A stretch of 64,000 nucleotides of DNA from Escallonia rubra. Lineage: Eukaryota > Streptophyta > Magnoliopsida > Escalloniales > Escalloniaceae. Location of the stretch: contig JAVXUO010001346.1 of the NCBI GenBank assembly GCA_033065855.1, forward strand, positions 1-64,000. The letters run 5' to 3'. The notes under the pieces are model-generated. The model saw only the letters and a program-made list of their open reading frames with translations, searched no databases and was not told the DNA's origin. The translations under genes were made by a program, and so were the position numbers. This document shows positions 11,301 through 24,900 of this stretch, piece by piece; within the stretch, counting starts at the first letter, position 1, and the number at the start of each line of letters is the position of its first letter.

Positions 11301-14300
11301 TCATACATTTACAAAAGCCGACTCGGCCAAGTCAATGGCTCGAACGAGACAAGCCGCTTTGTTTTCGCACTCACTCTGCTCTTCTTCGGGATCACTATCG
11401 GCCACAATCCCGGCCCCTGCTTGAAGGTAAGCCACCCATTCCTTGCGCTTGTTGGCATCCTTGTACAAATACATGGTGTCGAACCGGGTCCTAGTTGGGA
11501 ACACGATGGTCCTCAGGGCCAATGCAATGTCCATATCTCCAGAAAAGGAAATATATCCAAAACCACCACTATAAGGCCCTCGCCTTGTTACTTCCAACTG
11601 ATCAATCAACTCCAACGCCTTCACCTGTTCATCATTGCAGCTGATGATCAAGATAACAACGCAATAGAAGGGGTAACTTACGAGAGCATTAACCACATAA
11701 ACAGTTGAAGAAACAGCAAACATTAGAAAAGAGTCCACAATTGGACATCGGGAGAGGCCCAGTACAGCCTAGCTGGTTGGCATCCTTGTGCCACAAAATA
11801 GGTAGGAGGAACCCTCTCCCTAGTACCCCATCAGTAACACTACTGTTCCCCAATCCTATCCAAAATTGGTCAAAGTTGAGGAACTTATGAGTCAAGATCT
11901 TGGCTTGCCTAGCTGGATCTGGCTTAGGCTTATTTAATTAGACGCTGTCTCGGGCTTGGCTCGTGTTCATAACGAGCTTAGCGTGCTTACACAAGCTCGT
12001 ATTCACTTGGATTGGTGAGATCTCACTTAGATAAGCGCGCTCAACTTAAACATTATGAGGAGATTAGTGTTGCGCTGGAACCCATACAGCTGGGTATCCC
12101 AGTATTAGTAAGCTAGATTTTGACAATTTTTATATGAGCAATCTCATAGGTGAAGATCTTTACCCAGGAAGACTGCATGAGTCCATGTATATGATTGTGA
12201 GCACGTTTTCCATTTAAAATTAGGATGTGATAGTAAGGCTTTCTATCAGCAGATGAGAAAGGGCAAAAGGTCAGAGCTTAGACGGACGGATGGATACATA
12301 AGAATATTCACCCTTAAGAAGTGAGACAACTAATGGGAAATAGAAGCAAACTGAAAGATACCTTTGGTGCTCCACTAACGGTTCCAACAGGCAATGCAGC
12401 ACGGAGGGCATCCCAGCAAGTCAGATGATCAAGCAACTCCCCTGTGACCTGAAAATAGGTATGGCATAAATGACAGTTCATCAATATAAGTTTTCATATT
12501 TCCTTGACAGGAACGATTCATTAGGTAGATTTGAAATGGCAAGGAACTGGAAAACAAAGATATAACTTCAATATGTTCAAGCATGAGAAGATGTTTTCTT
12601 CACTTCCTATTTTGACCATGTTGACAGGGGAATATAAGATGGATTCAAATATTTCCTACCCCATGTAGTCTTACCGTTGAACTCATGTGCATGACATGAG
12701 AGTATCGTTCAACTGCCATGAGCTTTTCCACCTCCACAGAACCAGATTTTGAGACCTATATCCAGAATAAGTGTAAATACAACCGGCTACATGCATGGTA
12801 AGTTATCGCAAATTTGGAAAAATAATATAAGCAGATTGTTGTCCAGGAACACAGTTCATGCCGCATGGGCGAGGGACAAACTAGGTGTGATTAAACAACA
12901 AAGCGCACCTAGAGCACCCCCCTCAATTGCTATCCTAATTCCTATACCAAGGATTTCAGTCAATGAGTACGACTTATACAGGGATCAAAAAAATGTTCTT
13001 TATATTTTTATCCTTCTTTTATGTCAAGGACAAAAGAACAGTGGGACAATTGCTGATTGAAACTTAACTGGATAATGCATCTGGGGAGACCAATTTTGAT
13101 GCGGAAATCCTTTGCAGACCCAAACCAGAAAAGTTAAAAAAATCCCACCCCCTTGAAAAGCTGGAACATCTTTATGATGAATGACAGGGTTACGAAAATA
13201 AAGGAAAGAAATTTTTTAGATGTAAAGTCAACATTATTAGTAGTCATATACCGGCACGTTCACCACTGCAAAATGAGAAGCATGACAATATCTCTATTAG
13301 CAAATACTACTCGGCATCGACCAAAATAAAATGACAATATCTCCTTAAGCAACCTCTATACAAACAACAACGATGAAAGCAAATCCATGAAAGTAAAACA
13401 TAACAATGACAACAACAGAAGGAAATCCATAAGGATACAGACATACGATGAGCTAATGAAATACACCAGTTAATAGGACAACAACAGAAGGAAATCCATA
13501 AGGATACAGACATACATTGAGCTAATGAAATACATCAGTTAATAGGACCAAGAAAACGTTGCACAGACAATGTATATCTACTGCTCAGAGTATTGAAAAG
13601 TACATCATAAATGGCGAAATAATATGGGAAAGAGAACAGAAGAACCTTTCCAACATCATTTCGTCCCAAATCCACCAACATGATGTGCTCAGCACATTCC
13701 TTTTTATTGCTTAGCAGCAGAGCTTCTAATTTCTCGTCTTCATGGGGAGTCTTCCCTCTTCTAGTAGTCCCAGCCAACGGCCGATTAACGATCTTATTCT
13801 ATCAAGAGAAAACAAATGCACATCAGTTTGGTCACTGTTAGAAGATTACTGTTAGATAGATAACAGGGAGCGCAATGTCGCTAGTGTACTTGGTTCTGTC
13901 CATGTGTATATGTCCAAACATTTTTCACACTAACTCGATGTGGCACTGACACAATTACAATATAAACATTATTTTCAAGGATTTGTATCATGCATGTTCC
14001 AAGCTAAGAAAGGAAAATAATCTTTTTGAGCTTCCAGAATAGTAACTGAAGGGATACCTTTTTTGCACGCGTAAGAATTTCTGGGCTTGAAGCAACCAAG
14101 ATACACCCTCTAGCCTGATAATATGCAGGATCAAAACTTGAAGTACTGAGAGGAGAAATTTTGATAGTCTCCGTAAACAAACCTGCAGATATGTCATATA
14201 TGGACTTGGATTCACAACTCTCAATGCTCTGTAGACTTCGAAGGGATCAGCAAAAGTTCGGCGTTCAAAGCGTTGACTTAATACAATCTGGAAAATATCC

Positions 14301-17300
14301 CCTGCAAGGATATGTTCTTTTGCTTGTAATACTGCATCCTTGTATTCTTCTCTAGTCATGTTAGACTCTTGCATACAAGGACTGAAATGGTGCGTGCATA
14401 ACTCCACAGAACCTGGAGATAGCCTCGGGCTAACAATGGAGAATCAGATAACATGAAGAATCAGATAACCATAGAGCATCAGATAACAGTAGAAGAATGA
14501 CTCAAAAGCAAATCAAAGTATGACATGAAGAAGAATAAGACATATTTTACTTACGGAACAATATCTTGTACTTTGGAAACTAATGTATCCAGGCGTTCCA
14601 TACCATCTACATAAGCTTCCTCAACAGATAAATACTGATCTAGCAGCACCCAATGAACTACATATGCTTTCTGAGGATTCAAAGATGCCCTCATCAGATC
14701 ATGGTAATAATGTAGTCACTTCGGTATAGAAAGCCCTTCATTCCCTATCTATCAGTTCCAACTCCACCCCACCCCAACCAAGAAAATAAGTATAAAGACT
14801 TGAGTCATATATCCTGTGTAAGAGCTCACCCATATTTAATTGGCATAGAGTACCTTCTCCACGTGATCAAAAACAATCACATCCTTGTAAAGTCCTATAT
14901 GAATGTCAGCGAGATTCCTATCATCTTGTGGTGCCCCGGAAAATGGTACCTTCTTCCTCTCTACATAGCGAACTGTGTCATACGAGAAATAACCAACCCA
15001 TCCACCTACACATGATGAAAAGTACATATAAAGACATGATAATATTGGCATGTGCGCATTGATCGAAAATAAAATTATGAAGATAAAATGTGTTCTTACT
15101 TTGAGAATACTAAATTAGACTTTTTCCTCCAGAAATATAACTGATTTTTACAGCCATACATCCAATAGCATAGAAAGGCTATATAATTTTTGCGAATTTA
15201 TATGCACATTTTGGTGTAGCATATGTACATTTAGGTACAAGTATGCTTAAGTTTCAGTGATAAGACGTCAACTGTGAACTTGTGACCCATGGGCTTCATA
15301 AATTTTTTTACTCCTCGATGTTTCATATTGTTATTTTACATTTCTCAATCATCATTCTTATTGTAAATGACTCAGTTTGAATTTTCATATCAGTCCACTC
15401 TTCTATCATATTTGAGGCAAACTCTTTGTTAGGGCATATGTGTCATTTCCAATTGGGTATTGTGACTGTTTACACGTTCCTTGTCTTTGTTTATGTCTTG
15501 GGTTGGAACAAATTACTAATTCGTCCTCGCCTGCAAATTAGTCGACATTTTTCACAAATTTTACGAAAGGAACTGGTTAGTTCCATTGATTTGTTTATAT
15601 TTGGTGGCGGTGCACCTCAATTATTCTTTTTAATTTGTCTCCCACAATCAGGGGCTATCACGTAGGGGGTGCGTCGAAGCAACAATAGAAATGTTGCTCT
15701 CATTCTCTAACCGCTCAAGCTGTTAAACCAGATTGGTTTAACAATAACGTAGATGTCTTCAAATTCATGTACATCAGTGAATATCTGCAAAGACTCGAGA
15801 TTCCAAAAACACTCAGATTGAACATCAAATGGGAAAAACACCCATGCACACATGTAAAGTTCTATGCTTACTTAACTTCACTTCTGCCGTTCTGCTTGCC
15901 TTTGAGTTTAGGATGTGTGTTATTAACATACTAGTGGTGAGGTGTCCAGTCAACAATTTTACTGCATCAAATGTGTTGGAAGCGTAATCATAGCAAAAAT
16001 CTTGTCTTAAATCCAAAAAAAGCACGCATCCAAAACTAATCCGAGCAATGTGATCCAGTAAGTGTAGACATAATTAGGCACTTCTTACCACAGAATGTAT
16101 CTGGAAGTTCATCAAGAAGTTGGGGCTTCCAATCCTTTGAAATAGTTCGAGGAATTTCCATGGGGTCGTCCACAACTTTCTCAGTAAAGCTCCCTTTCTC
16201 GTGGTCCACTATCGTAACGTTAGTCTCCTTTGCCACAATCTCTATTGCTGGCTGAGAACCAATTACACTAAATCGACCCTACAAAATCAAATTCACGACT
16301 AAGCAAAAAGATTAGCAACAATGTTTAATAATCAAACGAATACAACAGAACTGCTCTTACAACACTAGAAGCTTTGGAACCGGGCTCGACAGACTCGAAA
16401 AGAAAGCTAGGAGCCTCCCGGTCATCCTCTTTCACCAAACAGCGGTAAGCAAGCACAGGTGTCAAGTGATCGGAGAAGATGCATTTGTGAAGCGGTACTA
16501 AATTTCCATTCTTTGAAGCTTCAACGAACTTCGTATGGTCACCAACTGGACCAAAATAGCAAAATCAGAGTTACAAGTAAGAAAACCTATATTTCGTTGC
16601 TAGCAAATTGTTGAGAAGGAAAGCGTTGATAAATGGTAATTCATAGAATTACAAGGCCCTATATGAAGAAACTGGATTGTATTTATTAACCATAACATGG
16701 ATTGCCAAGCCCATTCCCTAAGATATTAATCTCTTAGAGCAACCAGCAGCTTAACATAGTATTAGGGCTCAAAAGAGCTAATGATTGCGCGAGGGCCTGA
16801 AGACAATTCACTTTTGCTTTTTGTGCCATTTACTATTCTTGTTTCAGCACTTTTAGGTGTCGGTGCATCCTGATTTGTCTCTTGGCCAGACGGAGGGCTT
16901 ACACATGCGGAGGAGTGTTAAATCATGATACACAATTTCATTGGGAGAATTAAACCGCCTCACTCCCTCCTCATCCTCCTCCTGTTCAAAAAAGAAATCC
17001 ATCTTTAATTGTTAAATCAATTCAATTTCTTTCAAACATAGGAGTTGGCTCCCCCTTTGACTTCTAAGAAAGAGGGAAAATTCCCAAAAATTCGGCAACT
17101 CGTCTCTCGAATTTAATGTGGTCTACTTTCCTAAACTGCAGCCCTTGATGTCACTAAAAAATTTCTGTACATGCTTATAACTTTTTATAACAATTTCCTA
17201 CAAGACACACTCGTACACACATAGTAATTGTATAGTTTATATTCTTCTCTCTACAATTTCCAATTAGTTCGAATTCGCTAAAAGAAAGTTTAGTTTTAGA

Positions 17301-17792
17301 TTAAACTATACGAACTTCTAGAAAATTTTATGGTTCTACCGCCGTATTGTTTACATTGTTGGCCCTGTAACAACATGAAATATATATATTCAAGGCCATT
17401 CACTAACAACTCACGCTTTTGGAGCAACCGGTAACTCGAAACTAGCAAATAGCTAACGAAATTTTTCGAAATTTAAAGATCCCTTACTTTTTCAAGCAGT
17501 TCTAATGATTTAGACAGGAGATAGTCTGCTTAAAGACACAAATTAGATACACACATTCACGCAAATGTCTCAGTGTGTGCGCGCGCACGCTTGAATGTAT
17601 AGATAGAGAGAGAGAGAGAGAGAGAGAAGAGAGACCTATAGGTGGAGCCTGGACAGCGCGGCATGGGAGTGTACGGAGCCGCAGCGAATGTTGACATGTG
17701 TTCAAGCTTGGGCACGAAACAGCGGCGAACGGAACCGGAGATAGCCGGTGACCGGAAGGAGGCAATCTGAGAGAGAGAGTTAGGGATTGCAT
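11301..17792 (-). CDS. ASA: Anthranilate synthase alpha subunit, chloroplast precursor (11 exons, 582 aa)
   Basis: Converts chorismate plus ammonia, supplied by the beta glutaminase subunit, to anthranilate and pyruvate: the first committed step of tryptophan and indole-derived auxin synthesis in plastids. Coding exons by splice sites and phase: 17792-17636, 16545-16361, 16278-16089, 15005-14854, 14670-14555, 14429-14183, 14114-14058, 13798-13646, 12755-12675, 12448-12362, 11624-11301. They sum to 1749 nt with no internal stop. Residues 1 to about 50 are Ser/Arg-rich and look like a transit peptide. The regulatory domain contains LFES (101-104), the region that binds feedback tryptophan in this family. 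The catalytic domain shows [46 protein letters not shown] and [15 protein letters not shown]. Donors after exon 1 (GTCTCT) and exon 8 (GTTCTT) are weak but needed for phase. All key motifs are intact, so the gene is probably functional. Whether it is the ASA1 or ASA2 type is undecided. Confidence 0.95.
13408..13545. repeat. 69-bp tandem duplication inside an anthranilate synthase intron
   Basis: Two adjacent 69-bp copies (13408-13476 and 13477-13545), both beginning GACAACAACAGAAGG, differ at only a few positions. They lie in the intron between exons 8 and 9 and do not touch splice sites. Confidence 0.9.
17605..17627. repeat. (AG)n microsatellite in anthranilate synthase intron 1
   Basis: About 11 AG dinucleotides on the plus strand, which read as a CT run in the transcript. 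The run begins within about 10 nt of the exon 1 donor at 17635, so most of the 5' end of the intron is pyrimidine repeat. Confidence 0.95.
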
Positions 17793-17885
17793 TTTGATTT
17801 TTTGAGCATGTGCAGCAGCAGCAGAAGCAGAGGAATGGAGTTAACTCAACTGGGTGAGCTGTAAGGGAGACGGGGGAAGGCAGAG

Positions 17886-17895
17886 CTTTAAATAG
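17886..17895 (-). promoter_or_regulatory. Putative TATA box of the anthranilate synthase gene
   Basis: On the minus strand this reads CTATTTAAAG, about 95 bp upstream of the ATG at 17790-17792. It is a weak TATA variant at a suitable distance, with no other candidate nearer the start. Confidence 0.4.
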
Positions 17896-20315
17896 AATGA
17901 ATAAGGTGGGTAAAGCAAGTAACAGAAACTTGCCTCATTTATGACCTTTTACTTAATTAAGTAATCCTTCAACTTTTTTTTAGATTTGTTGAGTAACTTA
18001 ATTGGCCTGCAAATTGGGTAAACATAATCTAAGTCAATTAAATGTGGAGCTAGATTTGGGCCCTATTTGTTGGTTATACTTACGTCTTTTTGGGCATGCT
18101 TTTCTGTTAGAAATATTTTTAGCGGCTATCGAGGTTGTAAGAAAATAGCTATAATTATTTGTGTAGCAAGAATTAATAGTCGCTAAATATTTTCAGTGAC
18201 TTTTTTTAGTACTAACAATAAAAGGTACTGCTAAAAGTTATCGCTAAAAGTGCTAATAAATGTCACATAATATATTTAGCGACTATTAATTATCGTTATA
18301 CAGGAGGTTGTTGTTTTTTTTCTTACGACCAGAGTAGTAGCCAAAATAGTTCCTTCTTATTGAGGTGAAAATTTAGAACTTGGAATGCATGTACTTGGCG
18401 TCTCACTGTTTGTGATTCGAATTTTGAGTTAAATGTCACGTGAATCTGTCTCGCTATTATTGAATGTCAGCTTGGTTATAAAGGATGTTGATCACCTCGT
18501 ACTTTGTCTCTTCATAAATGGTTTGCCTCATTTTAGAGTGCAGAAAAAGTGGTTACGTCCTATGTTGCTTGTTAATGCGACATCACCTTTTCATTTTGGT
18601 GTATAATGTTCACCTTTTTTACTTTGAAGTGGGTACCTTTTAACTATTTCTTGAAAACAATTACTACATATGGGGCAAAGTAAAAAAACAACGGAACATT
18701 TTAACGCACTGAAACTAACTTCTGACGAAAAATAATATGTCGTTAATTATGCATTTATTGTTTTCATTACTTGACAGCGCTTTACGATTAACCTCATAGT
18801 TTTACATGAATCAACAATTGTCGTACGATTCACCAATGAGCGTGGATAGGCACTTTTACCTTCAAAAAAAAAAAAATTTCCACTGCACCAAAATTTATCA
18901 GATCGGACTTCAGAAAAGAACACATGATTCCTTAACTTGTAGTTAGCAATCATCTTCGAATGCTTCAACTGTCTTCTGTAAGTGCCAAACAACTTGGGCT
19001 GCCCAAAATTTATCAGATCGGACTTCAGATAATGGAATTGTAGGACAATGAAGTGTGTTGAGCCATAGCTATCAGGTCACTGCAAGCAACTTCCACATGA
19101 CAGTTGAAGCTTCACGGGACAGCAAGCATCGCGTTGAGCTTGAAACCAAGATGTTTGGTTCTGCCTTTAAGAATGGAGGCCTAAGCGTCCGGACAATTTC
19201 CTATAATTTTGGAACATTGTGCAACTTTTAAGGTAGATGATATAACTCATACACTACTATGTTAGGTACTATGTTTGCGTGAAGTGACGAGTTGAACGGA
19301 CTTCAATTTTAGTCATTTGAAGGTAGAAAATAAAATAGTCTTTATTTCGCATATGTGGTCAAAGATGAATTATAGATTTTGTAGTGAGATTTAAGCACGT
19401 GACTAACTAAGGTCTGCTATTTTTACGCGACTATGTAACATAGCTTTGTTGGTGCCCTTCATTTTGCTAAAAGAACCCTTGAATGCTATACGTTCGTATC
19501 CTAAAAGGGAGAAGGAAAAATGGGGGAGATCATGTTGTATTGCCAATAAATTGTCGTTCTTTCAGTAAATGAGTTGACTCTCTTATAATTACTATTCAAT
19601 AAGTTATTATTCTCTAGCAACTATTCTTTTTTTATTTGTTCAATGGTGATTACTTAACAATTTCTATTAACTATAAGTTAATAGAGGTTGTTAATACCCT
19701 TGTATATACACCTACATTACATAATGATACTACCTCTCTTACATTTACAATTTTTTTCTCTCCCAGGTCTCCAAGTCAATCTACTACGACCAATGTCACA
19801 AGAAAATGCTCATACAAAATATAATTTTCTCACCGATCGTAGGAAACAAAAAGAGAAACTTAGATATAAGCCAATACAAGAAGCTCAATCATAGTAGATC
19901 AAAGGATATCAGAAGTTCATTTTTGTCTCGGGTGAGACTAATTTATGAATTTTGTGGAGAAGCAAAAATTATATTTGAAAAATGATTATTTGGTCTCTTT
20001 ATATTGAAGTATCAATACATGAATTCAGACCCTTTAGATGGGTACAAGTGGACAAACAAACTTAACTTGTTACTTTTAATAATTGATTGATAATGGCTCG
20101 GTATGATTGGACACTTGTAAAAGTGTATAAACAAACAAGTATTGAAAGTGTGAAGGCGTTTCACTCTCTATGATTGGACGCAGAGGAACGTGAGTTTACT
20201 ATTGTTCTCCTGAGTTCTGTTTTCAGGTCAAATTATGATCAAACTGACTGGCGTAGCTTTCAAATGATCCGACTAGTAATAGTATTACAACGGACAACCA
20301 AGTACCGACCGTAAA
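17896..20315. other. Intergenic DNA with TAGCGAC-type repeat remnants
   Basis: No gene is supported. Between about 18115 and 18310 the motif TTTAGCGACT and its complement recur several times, interspersed with related forms. This resembles the subterminal repeats of CACTA-type elements, but clear termini are missing. The remainder is AT-rich. Confidence 0.5.
18888..19029. repeat. 27-bp direct repeat, period 115 bp
   Basis: A 27-bp sequence beginning CCAAAATTTATCAGATCGG occurs at 18888-18914 and again, identical, at 19003-19029. The sequence between the copies is not obviously duplicated. Confidence 0.85.
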
Positions 20316-20316
20316 C

Positions 20317-21181
20317 TTAGGTAGCGTTTGACAAATTATTTTTTCCAGCTTTTTTTAGTTTTGTAAATTAAAAAAAAATTCGTTTGACAGACAGTTTTTA
20401 TTTGTTTTTCCCCTTAAGTTGAAAAATCGGTTTTTAGGACATAGCTATTTTTTAAACTCCATTTTGGAGTTTTGAGTTTTGAGTTCTTCGTTTTGATTTT
20501 TGTCTTGAGATCCAACCTTCAAATTTTGTTAAAAGCAAAAAAATTAGCATCACTTTAGGAAAACCCCCTTACACACAGAGCTCCACCACCACCACACTTC
20601 CTTCCATCAGCCAAATCTGCCCCGTCGTCACCCTATTGCCGTGGTAACCCACGAATCTGCCCCTATTGCCGTCGACAATCACGGTCTACCACACCACCAC
20701 TACCACACTCTCGCCACTGCCACCCACAGATTTGCCCCAACATCGCCACCCTACCGTCATTGCCGCCCACGGATCTAGCCCACCGAACGACAATGAATCA
20801 GACCTTAACCCACCATCTCCACCCCACTACCATGGACAATCAATGGGACCTCAAGTAGTGCCGCCACCTCAGCACCGCCACACAATCCACAATTTGCCCT
20901 ACCGTCACCACCCAACCACCATTGCATTTGATTATGATGGTAGTGCTGCGACTTGGATGGGTCATGGTGCTTCGGGGATCTCTAGGAATCTGTTGGAAAA
21001 AAATATTTTGTGAAAAAATTAAAGAAAAACATGGTAAAAAAAAAAACTCAAAATAAAAACTGACTAATCAAACACTCATTTGTTTTTGTAAAAAATAAAA
21101 ACTAAACTGGTTTTGATTTTTTTTATTTTTATTTTTTTGGAACTGGAATTAAAACTGTAAGTGATTTCAAACAGACCCTTT
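20317..21181. mobile_element. Non-autonomous TIR element, family M1 copy 1 (hAT-like ends), with CCACC-rich core
   Basis: The left end reads TTAGGTAGCGTTTGACA and the right end, on the other strand, AAGGGTCTGTTTGAAATCA. The right arm (about 21055-21181) is clearly homologous in reverse orientation to the left arm of the element at 47003-47377, which defines a family. The arms are rich in T and A runs. The core (about 20580-20990) is rich in CCACC and CACC steps and carries a spurious 115-codon frame. No transposase is present and no clean target duplication was found. Confidence 0.7.
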
Positions 21182-21990
21182 GGTACCGGTGAAGTTGTTG
21201 CCACATATCTATTTTGGAACCGTGATGAACATGCTTGAAACTGTACCCATAGTCTTTATTGTACAGATTTTATTGCACTAACTTAGTGAGATTTCTGACA
21301 GTTGGGATGACGACCTACCACATTCAAAGAAGTTATGGGGAGTTTTAAAGATTTCGGGGTCCATCAGGGGCATTTAAATGATACAGAGAAGGGTCTAAAA
21401 TGATGCAGCACATTTACCTGGAATAGGCTGTAAGATCATGAGCCTGAATGTGCTGTATAACAATGGAGAAGAGCTTTAAGAACTTGCCTGATCCAGAATG
21501 GCCTACCATGTTCACGTTTCTCATGAATTACATCTCGATCCTGGTCCATGCTAATATGGGAGTGACCAACAGAACATGAGATGTCGGATGAGGTTGATCA
21601 ATCAATAAAAAAGCAAAGTACAATAACAAACCCAGTTAATGTGCAATTGCCCTTAGTAAATCTGAAGCATCCAAGTATAGAACAACAAACAAATGGTGTA
21701 GAGCACAACAAAGGAATCCGAATCAATGATCCATGCCCCAGCCTTGGAGAACACAAGCAGCAAAAAGCATCAGCATGATATCAAATTGCTTTCCTCCACA
21801 AATGGGCACATGCCTTTACGATCTTTATTACATTAAACAAAAAAGGAGGAGTAAAAGCCACCTTTTGTGTGGAAAATCTCTGCCTATATTACTATAATGT
21901 CTAACAGCTCATGTAATGGGACTCATTTGAATGATCTCAGTAGCACAAAACCAAGGATGTGAAGGTTTGATTGGACTATCTATTGTATCG
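21182..21990. other. Intergenic DNA downstream of EGY2
   Basis: AT-rich sequence. The part nearest 21990 should hold the EGY2 3' untranslated region. A 65-codon plus-strand frame at 21581-21778 resembles nothing known and is probably chance. Confidence 0.5.
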
Positions 21991-24900
21991 CTAAAAACTT
22001 GTGATGGCTTCACTTGTGAACGGAAAGGGGTATGGCAAGCATACCAATAGTCCTAGAAGCAGAACTGTAACTCCAAGTGCCACATATTTGTTGTCAGGAT
22101 CAGTGATTTCCTCAGAGAGTGGAGCAATTGGACCTCTCTGCAAGAAGAATATCAGAGCTACCCAATAAAAAGCTACATCATTGAACAATGAGGATAGTCC
22201 AAGTAGCACGATAGAGGCAGCTGTGAAGCGAGAAGACGCCTGCCAAAGTAGAAAGAAAACCATAAAGAACATATATGAAAGATAAAACTCTCTATTCTCA
22301 ACATCAGAGATCAAGATCAGTTTGTTATGGGTTGGTGACTGAGACCAGGCTGCCTGTTGATTTGCAGTAGCATATTTGGGCTGAACTGGCATGTGTGCAG
22401 GCGATTATACGTTAAGCTGTCAGGACATACCTTTCTTCCCCAAATGGCAAAAGATATCCGTCCACCATCAAGCTCCCCTGCTGGGATACTGTTGATTGCA
22501 TTAATGAGAAGCCCAGCCCATGCCCATATCACAAGGGGGTTCACAGATATTGGAGTTCCTTCTTTGAGAACATCGCCGAGAAGCAGCTTTGCTATTAACA
22601 CGGAGTAAAACTCACTTTAGTATCTTAAACTCGGTAAATAAGTGCTAAGATAGATAGGCCCTCAGAAAAGGTGGGCAAGAAAATGCTTTAAGATTCGTCG
22701 CAATAAATGCATAAACACATGAAATCGCATCAAAAGCACTGTAGCAGAAAAGAGTATTACCTATTCCTCCAGCAAGAAGCGACTCATGAAATACAGAAGA
22801 ATCAACAACAACACCTATACCATCGCCGGGTGGCAAAATAAACCCTAAAAGCAAAAGAACAATGCCAAAAGAGAACCCAGCTAAAGGGCCTGCTGCTGCA
22901 ACCTTCAAAAGATCCTCACGTTTCGGTACAATGTTTAAAATCCTTGTTATAGCACCAAAAGAGCCTATCTGCCACCAAAAGAGCTCATAAGACTTCCATA
23001 TTTTGAAGAAGCTTCATATGGATTGAAGGAAACATTTTGGAAAGGATTTTTGGAAGGATGAGTTGTATTAGTAGGCAGCTACATTTGAAAACGGGAAGCA
23101 TCACTATAATTAGACTTCCCAATATCTTTTCTAGAACATGCGTGTAGTGATGATGGGAACACTGAACTATCTGAGGTTATATGTATGGCTATAACGTATG
23201 CAAAACAAGTATTTCAATTCACGACAAGAACGTACATGAAGAGAAAACAAAAAAGCTAGCACCAGGCATTTCCATTCTCCTTTGTATATTAGAAGCACCT
23301 GGAGCTGGATAAGTGGTTACAGTGATACCATGCAGAGTTCAAAATGAACACCGCCTTACAAATTGGAAGCACTTACTTTCCAAGCAGAATTGCTGTGGTT
23401 ATTATGTAAGGAGAAAAATGATATCCCACTGAGTTGGAATCCTTTTATTTTCTCAAAGTACAGATTACTTACAATAACATAACCCAGATGAAGTGATAAT
23501 GCTGAAAAGTTCATATCACCTGCCAACTAGGCACGAAGTATGGCAGCCCAAGCTTAACTCCAGCACTCCTTGCAACTAAAATGTGGCTTATTTCATGTAC
23601 ACCCAAAACAAGTGCAGTCACAAGGGCTCCAGGAAGGCCGTCCTTCAACAAGTCAAGGTTGTCTAATGTTGATCTGGCCATAACAAACAGAAAATTCATT
23701 CTACTTGCTGACCTTATAACCATCCATAGATAGGAAGGGGAGGGGTGCTATGATAAACAAACTCAAATAGATCAAGGACGCATTTGTCTCTATTCATCTT
23801 AAAATAATGGTACACATGAATAGGTGGTCTCCTCAGTCGAGCAGAAGTAAAAGAGATGAGGACAAAAAGTCATGCGGTAATATGGTGATGTTATGTTCCT
23901 TGCTCAAAAAGAGTTAGCTTACACTTTAAAGAACCACATATTCATGAATCCTTGACATCTAACTTATATTTTCTCCAAATAGTAAATGGTCAGCGAGCGA
24001 CTTCAAAAGTAAAATGGACTATGAGGGAACAAATGCTAGAACTACCATACATCTCAAGTAAGACTAGTACATTGTGCTCTTACAGTCCCGGGTCAGAGTA
24101 AAAGAATATTGTAGACCAATCCAAATTAAGAGATGAGACGAACTACATACAATAGGTTCGACTGCAAGGCAGGTACGTTTCGTAGAAGTAATGTGAACAA
24201 TGTAACTAATCCAAAAGCTCCTGCTGCAAACCATTCTGGGACGGCTATTGAAGATAAACAGAAGGCATTAGAATTTGATAACACGCCTCAACTTAGCACT
24301 TATCTTAAACGCGGTTCACTTATTACAGAAGTGAGTGAAAAAATTAAGAGCGAAACAAATACCAGTTGTTTCTGGTTGCAAGGTCTTTCTTGGAACCACA
24401 ACTGCCACAGGTTTATCATCCTCTGGATTTAATAGAAGGAAAAGCTTATATTGATCCCCCAATCTGTCCTGCAAATAGAATGTAGATAAATCTGTTTCCA
24501 ATAAAACCTCTGTTGTGAACTTTCAAAAATCCAAACAAAAATGAGTGCAACTACGCAAACCTCGATCCTCTTTGTTATCTTTTCATAACTTTTAGCAGCC
24601 TGTCCTCGAAGGTTCCCTTTAAACAGTAATCCACCCTACAATCAAAAAGTTAAAAATTAGCCACACTTCCAAGAAAACAAGAGCATATAATAATGTATTG
24701 TAGCTATAAAGAGCATATACAACATAAGTCCTGCATATTTCACCTCTAAGAGTACGCCTACCTTTCAACAAGGCATTGTATTCAATCATATGCAATCATG
24801 GTTGTTATAATCTTGTAACTTCCATACTTTGTTCCAAGTAAAATCGTACAAAGCTATCTGTGTGCTAACCTCGTATGGCTCCTGGCTCGTCACAAAGAAG

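Noticed and set aside
20666-21013. 115-codon His/Pro/Thr-rich frame
   Set aside because: It lies in the CCACC-rich core of a non-autonomous transposon and shows no domain.
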